Assembly (NCBI GenBank): GCA_963971285.1
Contig: OZ020251.1
Location: 4,402,001-4,466,000 of the forward strand
Length of the DNA stretch: 64,000 bases
Direction: 5' to 3'
Source of the DNA: Astropecten irregularis
Lineage: Eukaryota; Echinodermata; Asteroidea; Paxillosida; Astropectinidae
A model generated the notes under the pieces. It was not told where the DNA came from, made no database searches, and saw nothing but the letters and a program-made list of their open reading frames with translations. The position numbers and the translations under genes were made by a program. This document shows positions 1 through 10,362 of the stretch, in pieces. Position 1 is the first letter of the stretch, and the number at the start of each line of letters is the position of its first letter.

Positions 1-469
1 TGCAGAACAGTTGACATGGAACATCATGATGTACATATGAATTGGCCACAAGTTGTTACCCGAGGCATAGGTGATCCTCTGCTGTGCTATTTGGACTTGG
101 CAAAAACATCGTAATTGGGAAATGCTGGAAAACAACCAGAAACAAAAAACAAACTTAACATAAAATATTTCAGTAAGAAACATAAAACAAGAGGCAGAAC
201 CAATGTGAAAAAACAGCTATTTACAGAACTTAAAAGCCCAAAACTCTAAAACGGACATGCAGTGAATAAGGTAAACATGGCGTCCACATTAAAAAGAAAA
301 ACATCAGTTAATGGTTGTTGTAATGATTTAAAGAAGAATCTGATAATAAAAAATGATGTGTAAATTATTGGAGAACATGTGTCTGTCAATATCTTGTGCC
401 TACAGTCCAATTTCATGAAATTAAAAAATAAATTGCAACTAGACAGGCCGCTATCTTGGATTTACTATA
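1..469. other. Non-coding, no feature recognised
   Basis: AT-rich sequence without a coding pattern or clear repeat. It lies beyond the last visible kinase exon and is probably intronic. Confidence 0.5.
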
Positions 470-937
470 GGGTGCAGACCAGTAAATAATTTCCCATATG
501 CTCCCATGCAAAATGGCAAATTTAAAAAAAAATATTAAAAATACTCAGAAGTTTCTCAGGCAATCGAGCCATACAGCAAAATAAAGCTGAAATCTTCAGT
601 TTTCATTTTCTCTTCAATTTTATATAGGGTAACCAATGACTTTTTGAGAAAAATCCATCCAAAGAAAAATACCATGAAAACGGCCATGTTGACTGGTGCC
701 AGACTAAAAAAATGTACCCCTCCATTACATGCCCAAATGAGGGATTTTGGGGCCTGATTTCACCCAAACAGCTCAAAACTGAAAGTCCAAACTCTGGTGA
801 CCGGGTTCCATCCATTTCCTTTACAAGACTTGGCCTGTAGGCCTCAGCAAATGCTTTTATTAAAAAGATTTTGAGGGTATACAAAATATTAATGAGCTCC
901 GCGGATTGATTTGGACCTATTTACTGGTCTGCACCCC
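470..937. mobile_element. MITE with ~20-bp terminal inverted repeats
   Basis: The left end reads GGGTGCAGACCAGTAAATA and the right end is its reverse complement with one extra C (TATTTACTGGTCTGCACCCC). TA dinucleotides flank both ends, which fits a TA target duplication. The 468-bp interior has no coding capacity, so this looks like a non-autonomous DNA transposon. The superfamily is not certain. Confidence 0.7.
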
Positions 938-2680
938 TAGAGCACTAGCTCAGTGTACAGAGTGATGCCTGCTGGTGCATCCATGTTTGTGCACAAACCT
1001 ACGGTGAGCACAAAATTGTGTACGTCTTTTGTACGTCTATTTATCTGCATTTGTGTCTATACGCGTACAGGTGCATTATCGAAGCCCAAAACGCCCAAAA
1101 TCCGTTGCATCTTCTGTCAAATCTGCGCAGTGCGCAAACACGCGCTACACTTCAGTCATGCAATGTTTGCAAGCGTCATCAAGACGCCCTACCGGTACCT
1201 TTCGCACATACTTGCTCGTTGCATAATACTGTAGTGCACTCTTCGAAAGGCATCCACTCAAAGTTTTCTTGTTCCACTGACTCGCCCTCAAATTCAAAAT
1301 GACTGGGCCCAGGACGGCTTCAAAGCATCTACGCATGAAGAACGCAGAGCTAGCGCTAGTTATTTTAATATAGCTCTATGATGGTCATGACACTCTGACA
1401 TAAGCTGAGCTCACACACACAAGATGCCATTTGAAGGGTAAACGAAACAAAAACAAAGATAATGACCAATGGCCAATACCATTTACTAAAATAAACTTTT
1501 CATACCGTCATATAATTCCTTCATCACAAAAAAAAGCACAAAACAAAAATGTCAACGTTAATTCATGGAAGTCTTTGATTTCCATAAGGTACACCCATTC
1601 TTCCATGGGCTTCTTAATAAATTGATTCAAGTATAAACAATAAGGCAATCGGCCATTTTGTTGCCCTGCTGAGGGGAATTCAACCTAAGGTGTTTACAAA
1701 ACGATGGATTAGGCTCAGGCTCCAGCTCTGACTTACAAATATCGAAAATATTGGTTGTCGAGTTTAATTGAAGTTGAAGCTCTGTTTTCCTTTTCAAACC
1801 AGAGAATCTACTTCCGAACCGCAGTGAAAAGCCTCTCTTTTGTTTTACAAGTTATTTCAGAATGGATTCACAGAATGGAGCCGGAGCCCAAGCCTCTGTT
1901 TCGAAAACGCCCCTAAACCGTTTTGGGATACACCTCACGGAAAGTTAATTTACGCCCAAAATGTCAGAATATCCTACTTATTTACAAGCTTGTAATTTGA
2001 AATATTTCAATTGGTATCAATTTTATACTCAATCTGTAATCTAACTCCATTAAAAGAATGTTCACTAGATTTCTCTGATTTGTATTAATCCCAAAATTGG
2101 CCTCAGCTAAACAGCGCCCTCAATAGGCCAACATAGTCCAGTGACTACAATTACATTCACTGTCTTCAAAAACAATGGCAATTGTCTTATTGTTCTGAAA
2201 AAAAAAAAAGACAAAAAGAGTGAAACGAAAACAAAAGAAATATAGAATCTCTTTCTTTGTGTACTTGTGCGTGGTCCACTGCCTAACCCCCACCCCCCCC
2301 CAAAAAAAACCCTACAATCTCATTTGGACTGCTTCTCTATAAACCACAAAGCGCACAGTTTTAAAACAAACACCCATCCAAAAAACAGCACAAATGAGGG
2401 TTAAATATAATGATGGGGTATCAAATGTTGTCACTTTTTAAGGAGAGCAGAACAATCATGACAAAATACAGCAAGTCCTAAATACAAAAAGTGAAAAAGT
2501 CATAGGACTCATGCCATGAAAAAGTCCTTTGTCTGTTTTCAAATTCCTTACCAAACTCTGTCCCAACACAACACAGTGAATTCCAACCTTAAAACATTTT
2601 TCTAGGAGCAGCAGAAGCCAAAGAATTAAGAGCGAGCCAAAAGATCAAGCCAATATTAAAGCCATTTGCGAGATAATTCT
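938..2680. other. Non-coding; possible diverged foldback at 1688-1915
   Basis: No exon or RNA gene recognised. Around 1688 (AGGTGTTTACAAAACGATGG) and 1915 (reverse complement AGGGGCGTTTTCGAAACAGA) there is a loosely matching inverted pair followed by similar GGCTC-rich sequence, possibly an old MITE. Short A runs and a C/A run near 2290-2310 are also present. Confidence 0.35.
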
Positions 2681-3010
2681 GAATAGTATCTAGTACACAG
2701 GCTTCTTTCATTGCATAGAAACACCCCAGTTTGAATTTCCCAGACTTAAGACTCTGTTGCTATATCACATGATTCGGGGCAAGCTTTTGCTTTTAGTTAC
2801 ATTACAGACGTCTTGCACCAATGCACTTTTCATAATGGATAAGAATGGCACAAAGGAACCAGACCACTCCAGAGATGGGTATCACTATGCAAAAGCTTGC
2901 CCCGAATCATGTGATATAGCAACAGTCTTTTTTAATAGTCTGGGAAATTCAAATTGGGGTGTTTATATTCAATGAAAGAAGTCTGCGTACCAGATAGGCA
3001 GATACTATTC
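2681..3010. mobile_element. Foldback element with ~120-bp arms
   Basis: The two halves are near-perfect reverse complements: GAATAGTATCT begins at 2681 and AGATACTATTC ends at 3010. The inner arms match from TTTGAATTTCCCAGACT through GCTATATCACATGATTCGGG to GCAAGCTTTTGC. About 95 bp separate the arms. Such a structure is typical of foldback or long-TIR miniature transposons. The apparent small reading frames here only read through the arms. Confidence 0.8.
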
Positions 3011-3029
3011 AAAAGTGTGGAGGATTCTT

Positions 3030-3415
3030 TTAAAGGTAATATCATACTTTGGTTTTTGTCTAAGAAGTACAGATTCATGGGCAAATATATCAAGGAAGAT
3101 ACAGTTACAGTCATCTGTGAATATTTCAGTCCCATACGGTGCCCACTTTTTGAGAAAATCTTGAAAAACGGCTACAGTATTTCTTAAGTCTTTTCTCTTT
3201 TTTCGATCTTTTAAAAGATCACAAAGATTTTCGGTTGATGTTTTACTAATTATTTCTGGATTTTATAAATACACCATTTCAGGCGGAACAATTTTAACGG
3301 TAGATTTCCAACAGCATGCAGCACCATCTTTTTACATGTTATTCCCTGAAATTTATGCGTAAATCTGTGAACATTCCTGTTTTGGTTTCTTACCAAAGTA
3401 TGATACTACCTTTAA
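3030..3415. mobile_element. MITE, TTAAAGGTA family, copy 1
   Basis: Starts TTAAAGGTAATATCATACTT and ends with the matching inverse AGTATGATACTACCTTTAA. The interior (ATTCATGGGCAAATATATCA, CATCTGTGAATATTTCAGTC, TCTTTTAAAAGATC) recurs at 32328-32706 and, inverted, at 33056-33420. The three copies in one window define the family. There is no coding capacity. Confidence 0.8.
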
Positions 3416-4074
3416 GGGATAATATGCAAAGCCTTGAAGTTGTACATGTGATGGTTCAATTCATAAACATCACGCGGCAATCAGTTTTCTTATGCTCTAG
3501 TAGCTCTCTGCTCTGATCCTCAAGTGACTAACCATTTGATCCTACAGATCCCTGTCAACAACCTGCACAGGGATCTCTCAAAGGACACCATCTTAAGTAC
3601 GGAGATTCCAACCACGGAGTCAATGCCTTATGTCTGCTAAGGTGCCCGTACAGCGTGCAGTTGAGATCAATGCAGATCAAAATGAGTTCAGAACACTGTG
3701 CAGATGATAATGTGTCATAATACAAAGTGACATACATGTACAGTATTTGTACAACATGCTGAAGCTAACAGGGTAAGGGTTGTGATCTTGTCATCTGATA
3801 AGGAACTATCAGGTACATGTACCTCTGGGAATCATGATCATGGTGAAAAAAAAACATACAGCTAGAAAGGACACCTTACATTGCAATTGTGTGTCCCAAC
3901 TCACAACCTTTCAGGAGCTGTGCATTGTGCAAGCTTACATGTACATGTACGTGTACAAGTACACATGGAACACCAACTATGACGAATTAACACACCAGGA
4001 TGTTATAGCGTCCGTTCGTTATAGTAAACAATGTACAGCAGTCCTAGATACATTGTACTGGTGCATGCAAATTG
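3416..4074. other. Non-coding, no feature recognised
   Basis: Mixed sequence with several TACATGTA-type palindromes. No exon with acceptable splice borders was recognised. Confidence 0.45.
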
Positions 4075-4130
4075 GTAGCTAAGGATGATGTTCGGTATAG
4101 CCAAATGTTCAATATGGTGTTCATGATAGT

Positions 4131-4170
4131 GGGGGGGGGGGGGGGGGGGGGGGAGGGGGTGGGGGGGGGT
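4131..4170 (+). repeat. Poly-G tract
   Basis: A nearly uninterrupted run of G with single A and T interruptions. It could form G-quadruplexes and its exact length is unreliable in assemblies. A matching tract starts copy 2 at 5054-5092. Confidence 0.9.
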
Positions 4171-5037
4171 TGCTACTTGTACTCCACTGATAAAAAGTAA
4201 ACAAACTATACTGGCTGAGCACTGCAGGTTGTTCTGGAAGAATTCAGAAATTTATCGGGTGGAAAGAGAAGACTTCAGTTAACATCTCCAGAACTAATCC
4301 GGGAATAAAATTTTCGGACGGACACGTGTCTCCGGGACTTACCCAGAAAGAATTTTGACAGGGTGCCTTAGTCAGTATAAAGCCACAATGGAACAAGTTT
4401 GTCTTTTTTCAGAAGTTAAGCAAGTTTTCATACTAATAGGAGCTCCAAGAAATTTGCTAAAAAGGACAATTTTAGAACAACCTTGATAGATCAGTATTCA
4501 TCAACTACCAGACAGAAAGGAAACAGAAAATCAACAAAAGTTTGACGAATCAAGAAAACTGAGCCCAGGTTACATGTACATGTAGTTTAAAATGCCAACT
4601 CATGCCAGTTGAATTCAAAAAGGAAAGACGAAAAAAATTCATAATGATGAAATCCGAAAACGAAGCCAAGACTGAGATAATTGAAAAGGCCAACCCCTAA
4701 ATTCAGTTAAATTTAGAAACATGCGAAAGAGAAGAAAAAAAAGCAACAAAAATAGCGCTGAATCAGAAAGCGGAGCCTATATAAAGTTGCGAATGCCAAC
4801 TCGTGCCAGGTGAATTCACAAACAGGCTGCCTTCCAGCCAGAGTGAGTTTATAAAGCCCGAAGCCGTGATGCCAGGGACATGGCATATGATAGTGGCGGG
4901 TGGATCTTCTAAATCCTCAGCCACTTTAACCAGGCAATTAGAGGCTAGGTAGTCTTAAACAGCCAACGGGGAACTATGGCTAACACTGTTAAAAGTCCAC
5001 TCTGGCAGGCCCTCATGGATTCTGTTTCTTTCAAGTC
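4131..5037. repeat. Tandem segmental duplication, copy 1
   Basis: From a poly-G tract through ACTCCACTGATAAAAAG to TTCTGTTTCTTTCAAGTCAC. It aligns end to end with 5054-6226, with scattered substitutions. It lacks the MITE present in copy 2; the empty site is at 4509-4511 (CAG). Confidence 0.85.
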
Positions 5038-5053
5038 ACTTTCATAGAGCTGC

Positions 5054-6226
5054 TGGGGGGGGGGGGGGCGTTGAGGGGGGGGGGGGTTGGTGGTTTGCTA
5101 AATATACTCCACTGATAAAAAATAAACAAACTACTGGCTGAGCACTGCAGTTTGTTCTGGAAAAATTAATACAATTATCGGGTGGAAAGAGAAGACTTCA
5201 GTAAACATCTCCAGAACTAATCCGGGAATAAACTTTCCGGACGGACACGTGTCTCCAGGACTTACCCAGAAAGAATTTTGAGAGGGTGCCTAAGTCAGTA
5301 TAAAGCCACAATTGAACAAGTTTGTCTGTTTTCGGCAGTTAAGCAAGTTTTCATACTAATAGGAGCTCCAAGAAAATTGCTAAAAAGGACAATGAGAAAG
5401 GACAACCTTGATAGATCAGTAAAACATCAACTACCAGGGGCCAATTTCATAAAACTGTTAAGCACAAAAAGTTGCTTACCACAAAAAGTTGCTTAGCACA
5501 AAAATGTATCGTCTAATAAAACAAACCACCACTGAAAATTCCATTTGATATTCATGGTCAGCGAACAACAGCCAAAGAACAATCACAAGTGATACACAAC
5601 ACGTGGAAATTTGGTTGTTAACCCTGTTTTTATTAAGACAGAAATGTCATGCTTAGCAAATTTTTGTGCTTAACAGTTTTATGAAATTGGCCCCAGAAAG
5701 AAAGGAAACAGAAAATCAACAAAAGTTTGACGAATCAAGAAAACGGAGCCCAGGTTACATGTACATGTAGTTTAAAATGCCAACTCATGCCAGTTGAATT
5801 CAGAAAGGAAAGACGAAAAAAATTCATAATGATGAAATCAGAAAACGAAGCCACGACTGAGATAATTGAAAAGGCCAACCCTTACCATGTTCCAGTTAAA
5901 TTTAGAAACACGCGAAAGAGAAGAAAAAAAAAGCAACAAAAATAGCGCTGAATCACAAAGCGAAGCCTATAGAAAGTTGCAAATGCCAACTCGTGCCAGG
6001 TGAATTCACAAACAGGCTGCCTTCCAGCCAGAGTGAGTTTATAAAGCCCAGAGCCCTGATGCCAGGGACATGGCATATGATAGTGGCGGGTGGATCTTCT
6101 AAATCCTCAGCCACTTTAACCAGGCAATTAGAGGCTAGGTAGTCTTAAACAGCCAACGGGGGACTATGGCTAACTCTGTTAAAAGTCCACTCTGGCAGGC
6201 CCTCTTGGATTCTGTTTCTTTCAAGT
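5054..6226. repeat. Tandem segmental duplication, copy 2
   Basis: Second copy of the 4131-5037 unit, again starting with a poly-G tract (5054-5092). It is longer mainly because of the 256-bp MITE at 5438-5693. Differences elsewhere are mostly substitutions and small indels, so the duplication is not very recent. Confidence 0.85.
5438..5693. mobile_element. Harbinger-like MITE with resolved empty site
   Basis: Ends are GGGCCAATTTCATAAAACTG and the reverse complement, extending into TTAAGCAC (about 28 bp). It is flanked by CAG at 5435-5437 and 5694-5696, a 3-bp target duplication. The homologous site in copy 1 (4509-4511) has one CAG and no insert. A 3-bp duplication and GGGCC ends fit the PIF/Harbinger superfamily; that assignment is inference. 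Relatives are at 12296-12545 and 29397-29644. Confidence 0.85.
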
Positions 6227-6654
6227 CCTGTGTGCTATAACTGGCTGCCGATTTAATACCCCAATCGGTGTGCGTCGCGGAGTGTATACGTACCACCCCG
6301 GGAGTTTGTCCCACTTGGGCTATGTCATGCCTCTGGGTCTGTGCGCCCTTTAATAATGACCCCGAAGCATTTCGGTGCAGGAGTGCGTGATTTCCCACGT
6401 GTCTGCGGTACATGTGCTTTGTTGAATGGGGCCAGGATCGCAACATATTTTTTCCAGTCAACAACTTGAATTCGGACTGAATTCAAACTACGCATTATAA
6501 TACTGCTTCACTGACAAACACATGTATTCTCCACAACAAGGAACACTGCTATACTGAACATTTGGCTATACCGAACATCATCCTTGGCTCCCAATGTTTG
6601 TGTACAAAACATACCTAATATGGTTCTTTAAATCACTATAAAGAATGACCACTA

Positions 6655-7072
6655 TATACAAGGTTTTCCCAAAAAAAACACTTTTTGTTGAGAACATTAC
6701 ATAAAAATTTAACTGTTTATCACTTCAAGATTAAGATATGTGATACAGCTATGTCTTGGCTATCACCATGCAGAATTTGAGAAAAATTTGACTGAAATTG
6801 AGAGAAAAATTTAGACTGAATTAACCAACCTCAAAACCCGATTTTAATCTTTCTTTACCTCTTATTCTGGAATACTGCAAATTTGTTTTTAAAGAGTACT
6901 CTTTCGATTGGTCATATTTTCGCCAATTTCAGCCCGATTTCGCTCAAATTCTACATGGTGATAGCCAAGAAATTGTTGTATCACATATTTGAATCTTGAA
7001 GTGATAAACAGTTTACTTTTAACATAATGGTTCTCGACGTAGTATTGCGTTTTTTCTGGGACACCCTGTATA
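6655..7072. mobile_element. Tc1/mariner-like MITE
   Basis: Begins TATACAAGGTTTTCCCAAAA and ends TTTTTTCTGGGACACCCTGTATA in part, i.e. inverted TATACAGGGTGTCCCA-type ends with TA at both borders. Internally it has a second inverted pair (CTATCACCATGCAGAATTTG near 6760 and its inverse near 6950). A partial copy is at 32104-32270. The TA-flanked GGGTGTCCC end is typical of mariner-derived MITEs. Confidence 0.75.
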
Positions 7073-7073
7073 C

Positions 7074-7402
7074 ATAGACCTTTCTTTTGCAACATCACAG
7101 CCTGAGTTTTTGCCAACCAAGATGGCAGAAACTATGGAGAGCCATCAAAGCCGGGCATAAAAACTAAAAACAATTTGAACACAATTTTTAAACAACGATT
7201 CCTAAACATTGAAAGATATTGCTGAACGTAATGGAAACAACACAAGTGATGAGGGAACATATTTTGTTAAGCTTTGGAAAGTTTGTAAAAATGCTGAATT
7301 TGGTCACGCCGTCTTTCGAGAAGACGATATGATTAGCAAATTTTGGCTGCCCATGCCAACCAGCAGTGAATGTTTGTATTACAAAACAAAAGAAAGGTCT
7401 AT
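7074..7402. mobile_element. MITE with ATAGACCTTTCTTTTG ends
   Basis: Inverted termini ATAGACCTTTCTTTTG (7074-7089) and CAAAAGAAAGGTCTAT (7387-7402) enclose 297 bp of non-coding sequence. It directly abuts the mariner-like MITE on its left. Confidence 0.6.
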
Positions 7403-7640
7403 AACGGACATTTTTACCTGAATGAGGCATTTTGGAGATTTTGTCTGTCTAATTGATTAACTTCGTCACAATGGCTCGGTCAGGGCTCAGCTGAATGACG
7501 TGTGACCATAATATTCATACACTCCTCGAAAGAGTAATTTTCCAATTGCGCCTATAATATGTACAATAATTAGCGGTCCATAATATCCGTATTCACCTTA
7601 ACTTCAATGCTTAACTTCGCGTTGAACGGGTTGAAACAGA
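7403..7640. other. Non-coding, no feature recognised
   Basis: Unique-looking sequence between two inverted-repeat elements. No exon seen. Confidence 0.4.
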
Positions 7641-7698
7641 AACCATAGATAGCGGAAGAATATTTTAATTTTTTTTTATTCTTCCGATATCTATGGTT
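7641..7698. repeat. 20-bp-stem hairpin
   Basis: AACCATAGATAGCGGAAGAA and, after a T-rich loop of about 16 nt, the reverse complement with one mismatch. The stem and loop size resemble a small-RNA precursor, but it may equally be the core of a MITE. No mature small RNA can be inferred. Confidence 0.7.
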
Positions 7699-7764
7699 CA
7701 ACTTGGTTCGCGTTTCTTGTTCCTATTCCTATGCACCAAAAAGAGTTGAACAGGTTAATAATAA

Positions 7765-7903
7765 TAATATTGACTGGCGTTACTTTCGGGAGATACCACA
7801 TATATTTCCCTCACTAGACCCATATTGCCCTCGTCTTCGACTCGGGACAATATGAGACTAGTTTGGGAAATGTGGTATCTCCCTCAAGGCCTTTCAATAT
7901 TAT
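7765..7903. mobile_element. Foldback sequence
   Basis: Two arms pair around a 3-nt centre near 7836: GGGAGATACCACATATATTT on the left and AAATGTGGTATCTCCC on the right, with an outer AATATTGA/TCAATATT match. The arms are about 48 bp with several mismatches. Confidence 0.65.
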
Positions 7904-8030
7904 ATAAATATCTGTGCATCCCACTATGCTCATTAATATTGAGCATATTCAAAATCATTAATAACATTAATCTATTACAAAAGTACAGCACTTGGTGGAA
8001 GTTTGCTTTGAGATCAATTTTTCATCTTAC

Positions 8031-8181
8031 CCTGATAACTTCTGGGCAAGCGTAGTGCGGCGACCCACAGCTTGTCTCCAGTAGTGACTGGTCTAGTTGC
8101 AGCGATGCCATACCGAAGTCCGCGACCCTGATATTGTTCTTCTCATTCAGAAGGAGGTTCTCCGGTTTTAAATCCCTGTGG
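8031..8181 (-). CDS. BRSK: BRSK/SAD kinase exon (catalytic and activation loops)
   Basis: 151-bp exon: one base completing Cys, then 50 residues. It carries the catalytic loop [19 protein letters not shown], the Mg-binding DFG in [10 protein letters not shown], and the activation loop [18 protein letters not shown]. The Thr in [10 protein letters not shown] is the site that LKB1 phosphorylates in BRSK1/2 (family knowledge). All catalytic residues are present, so the gene looks functional as far as it is visible. The acceptor is TTTTCTGTTATCAG and the donor AGG|GTAAGA, phase 0. The expected next exon (beginning around GEKYDG) is not in the remaining 8 kb to the left, so the last visible intron exceeds 8 kb and the C-terminal exons lie outside the window. 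Confidence 0.95.
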
Positions 8182-8188
8182 CTGATAA

Positions 8189-8254
8189 CAGAAAAAACAA
8201 ACAAACAAAATAAACAACAAACAAACTAAACAAACAAAATTAACAAACAAATAA
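8189..8254. repeat. AAAC-type simple repeat
   Basis: Degenerate (AAAC)n immediately upstream of the catalytic-loop exon acceptor on the minus strand; in the transcript it reads as a GTTT-rich pyrimidine-leaning tract next to the 3' splice site. Confidence 0.85.
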
Positions 8255-8302
8255 GATGGACGAGGAAATCAAGATGGACGACAAAGCTGTGGAGTCAGCC
8301 TC

Positions 8303-8684
8303 TTAAAGATAAAGTACAGGATTTGTAACACACATGTACCCAAACAGAAATGTTCACAGATTTACACAATGTATTGTACATATAACTTTCACTGGGTATG
8401 AAGATGGTGCTGGTAGAAACATACCATGAAAACATTCCTGCCTGAATCTGTGAAATGCTGTATCTATCCAGAAATTAGTCAAACAACGACTGAAAACAGT
8501 TTTGATCTCGGGGTGAAATCAAAACTCTCGTGAATTTGAAAATACCATTTGAGCATTTTTCAGTTTTCTACAGTTTCCCAGATGATGAAAATGTCACAGG
8601 TTTGTTTTTATTTCATCACAAATCAAATTATGAGCAGACCGCAGTTGTTCTGTCACCTTTAGCAATCCTGTATTATGCCTTTAA
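8303..8684. mobile_element. MITE related to the TTAAAGGTA family
   Basis: Ends TTAAAGATAAAGTACAGGAT and, inverted, TTAAAGGCATAATACAGGAT. The interior shares ACAGAAATGTTCACAGATTT and ATGAAGATGGTGCTGGTAGA with the copy at 33056-33420. It lies in the 2.2 kb intron between two kinase exons. Confidence 0.7.
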
Positions 8685-9056
8685 TCCTAAATCCCTTTAA
8701 AAGCATTTTGGCTGGAGCCTCCTGTCAATCTCCAACACTGTGTAGTATCCATACGACATATTCTACGGCCCCAGATATCCAGGCAATTTGGCTCGGAAGA
8801 TCCTTCCTGGATCTACCACCAACCAAACACTGTGCAAGATAACCGTAACAGAATTATGTCCAGAACTTTGGCAAGCAAATCTGGTAAATCTGCCAAATTC
8901 TTATTGTATCTCAATGGCATAATCTGAAACCCTATATAAACCCTTAGCATTTTGGCATGAAGTCATTTCATGAATCTGGTAACAGTATTGAGCAGTATAT
9001 ATCCCAATAATACATGCTTTGTGCATGTGTATATCAGAAAGGCCTAATTAGTCCAG
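8685..9056. other. Intron sequence, no feature recognised
   Basis: Between two MITEs inside the intron 8182-10362; nothing further supported. Confidence 0.4.
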
Positions 9057-9202
9057 GGGTTGATTTCACCAAACTCATCATAACTTGCTATCAATTGTAG
9101 GTCGGACTTTATATGATGCATTGCAGCCCTAGTTAGAGGTCGTGGGATACGATGGGTTAACTTGAGTTATAATTTATCGTAGAGCTTCTTGAAATCAAAC
9201 CC
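9057..9202. mobile_element. MITE, GGGTTGATTTCACC family, copy 1
   Basis: Starts GGGTTGATTTCACCAAA and ends with the inverse CTTGAAATCAAACCC. The interior GCAGCCCTAG and ATACGATGGGTTA recurs in a diverged copy at 13922-14106. It is 146 bp and non-coding. Confidence 0.65.
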
Positions 9203-9404
9203 AGATTGGCAATCAAACCCTCAAGATATTGTTAATCATGGTTAAGGTGTCAACAAAACCACTTGCTTTTATAAAAACAGCAACTTCAAATACACTTTAG
9301 AGTTTCTACAATCCAAGCTTTCATGTAAGCTTCCTGACATGAATGAAGAGAATGTTTAGAGTTTTATTTAGGAAGGCTTGTTGTTTCATTTATAGCAGGA
9401 TCTT

Positions 9405-10300
9405 TCTCAAAGACTAAATCTCTTAAGGCTTAGCTTTTGAGAAAGATCCTGCTATCAATCAAACGTCAGGCCCTCCTACCTCTGCCCATTTAGCCTTTGA
9501 GAAAGATCCTGCTAGCATTGAAATGTCAGGTCCTCCTAACTCTGACCAGTTAGCTTTTGAGAAAGACCCTTACTATTAGGATTGAAATGCCAGGCCCTCC
9601 CAACTCAGACCATTTAAGCCTTTGAGAAGGATCCCATTAGGATTGAAACATTAGGTCCTCCTACTCTGACCATTTAGCCTTTAAGAAAGATCGTGCTAGC
9701 ATTGAAAAATGTCAGGTCCTCCTAACTCTGACCAGTTAGCTTTTGAGAAAGACCCTAACTATTAGGATTGAAATGCCAGGCCCTCCCAACTCAGACCATT
9801 TAAGCCTTTGAGAAGGATCCCATTAGGGTTGAAACATTAGGTCCTCCTACTCTGACCATTTAGCCTTTAAGAAAGATCGTGCTAGCATTGAAAAATGTCA
9901 GGTCCTCCTAACTCTGACCAGTTAGCTTTTGAGAAAGACCCTAGCTACTAGGATTGAAATGCCAGGCCCTCCCAAACTCGGACCATTTTAGCCTTTGAGA
10001 AGGATCCTGCTAGCATTGAAATGTCAGGTCCTCCTAACTCTGACCAGTTAGCTTTTGAGAAAGACCCTACAAAGATTGAAATGTCAGGCCCTCTAAACTC
10101 TGACCATTTAGCTTTTGAAAAAGATCCTACAAGGATTCAAACGTCAGGCCCTCTTAACTCTGACCATTTGGCTTTTGAAAAAGATCCTACAAGGATTGAA
10201 ATGTCAGGCCCTCCCAACTCTGACCATTTAGGTTTTGAGAAAGATCCTGCTGGGATTGAAACATCAGGCCCTCCCAAATCTTAACATTTTAAGCATTTCA
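9405..10300. repeat. 60-bp tandem array
   Basis: About 14 copies of a unit containing TCAGGCCCTCC, ACTCTGACCATTTAG and TTTTGAGAAAGATCCT. The last four copies (10021-10260) are exactly 60 bp each; earlier ones carry small indels. Because 60 is a multiple of three, the regular copies leave a plus-strand frame that reads as 20-residue repeats (MSGPPNSDQLAFEKDPTKIE). That frame is antisense to the kinase gene, has no continuation into the older copies, and is probably not translated. Single diverged units also occur near 11908-11940 and 12040-12110. Confidence 0.9.
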
Positions 10301-10362
10301 GGTCATTATTGTGGTTGATAAAGCCCAAATGATTCTGGGTATTTATTTGAGGATCCTCGTAC

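Larger units (their letters stand above)
4075..6589. mobile_element. 2.5 kb region bounded by ~45-bp inverted repeats
   Basis: Left end 4075-4122 contains AAGGATGATGTTCGGTATAG followed by CCAAATGTTCAATATGGTGTTC; right end 6541-6589 holds its reverse complement with few changes. A third copy of this end sequence lies near 31149-31213. The bounded interval contains the tandem duplication and a nested MITE, so it may be a non-autonomous element that grew internally, or two separate copies of a small repeat in inverted orientation. Confidence 0.5.

Noticed and set aside
2757-2975. 72-codon plus-strand frame
   Set aside because: It spans the arms of the foldback element and reads the same sequence forwards and backwards.
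10021-10284. 87-codon plus-strand frame of 20-residue repeats
   Set aside because: It covers only the regular units of a 60-bp array in an intron, antisense to the kinase, and the older units are frameshifted.
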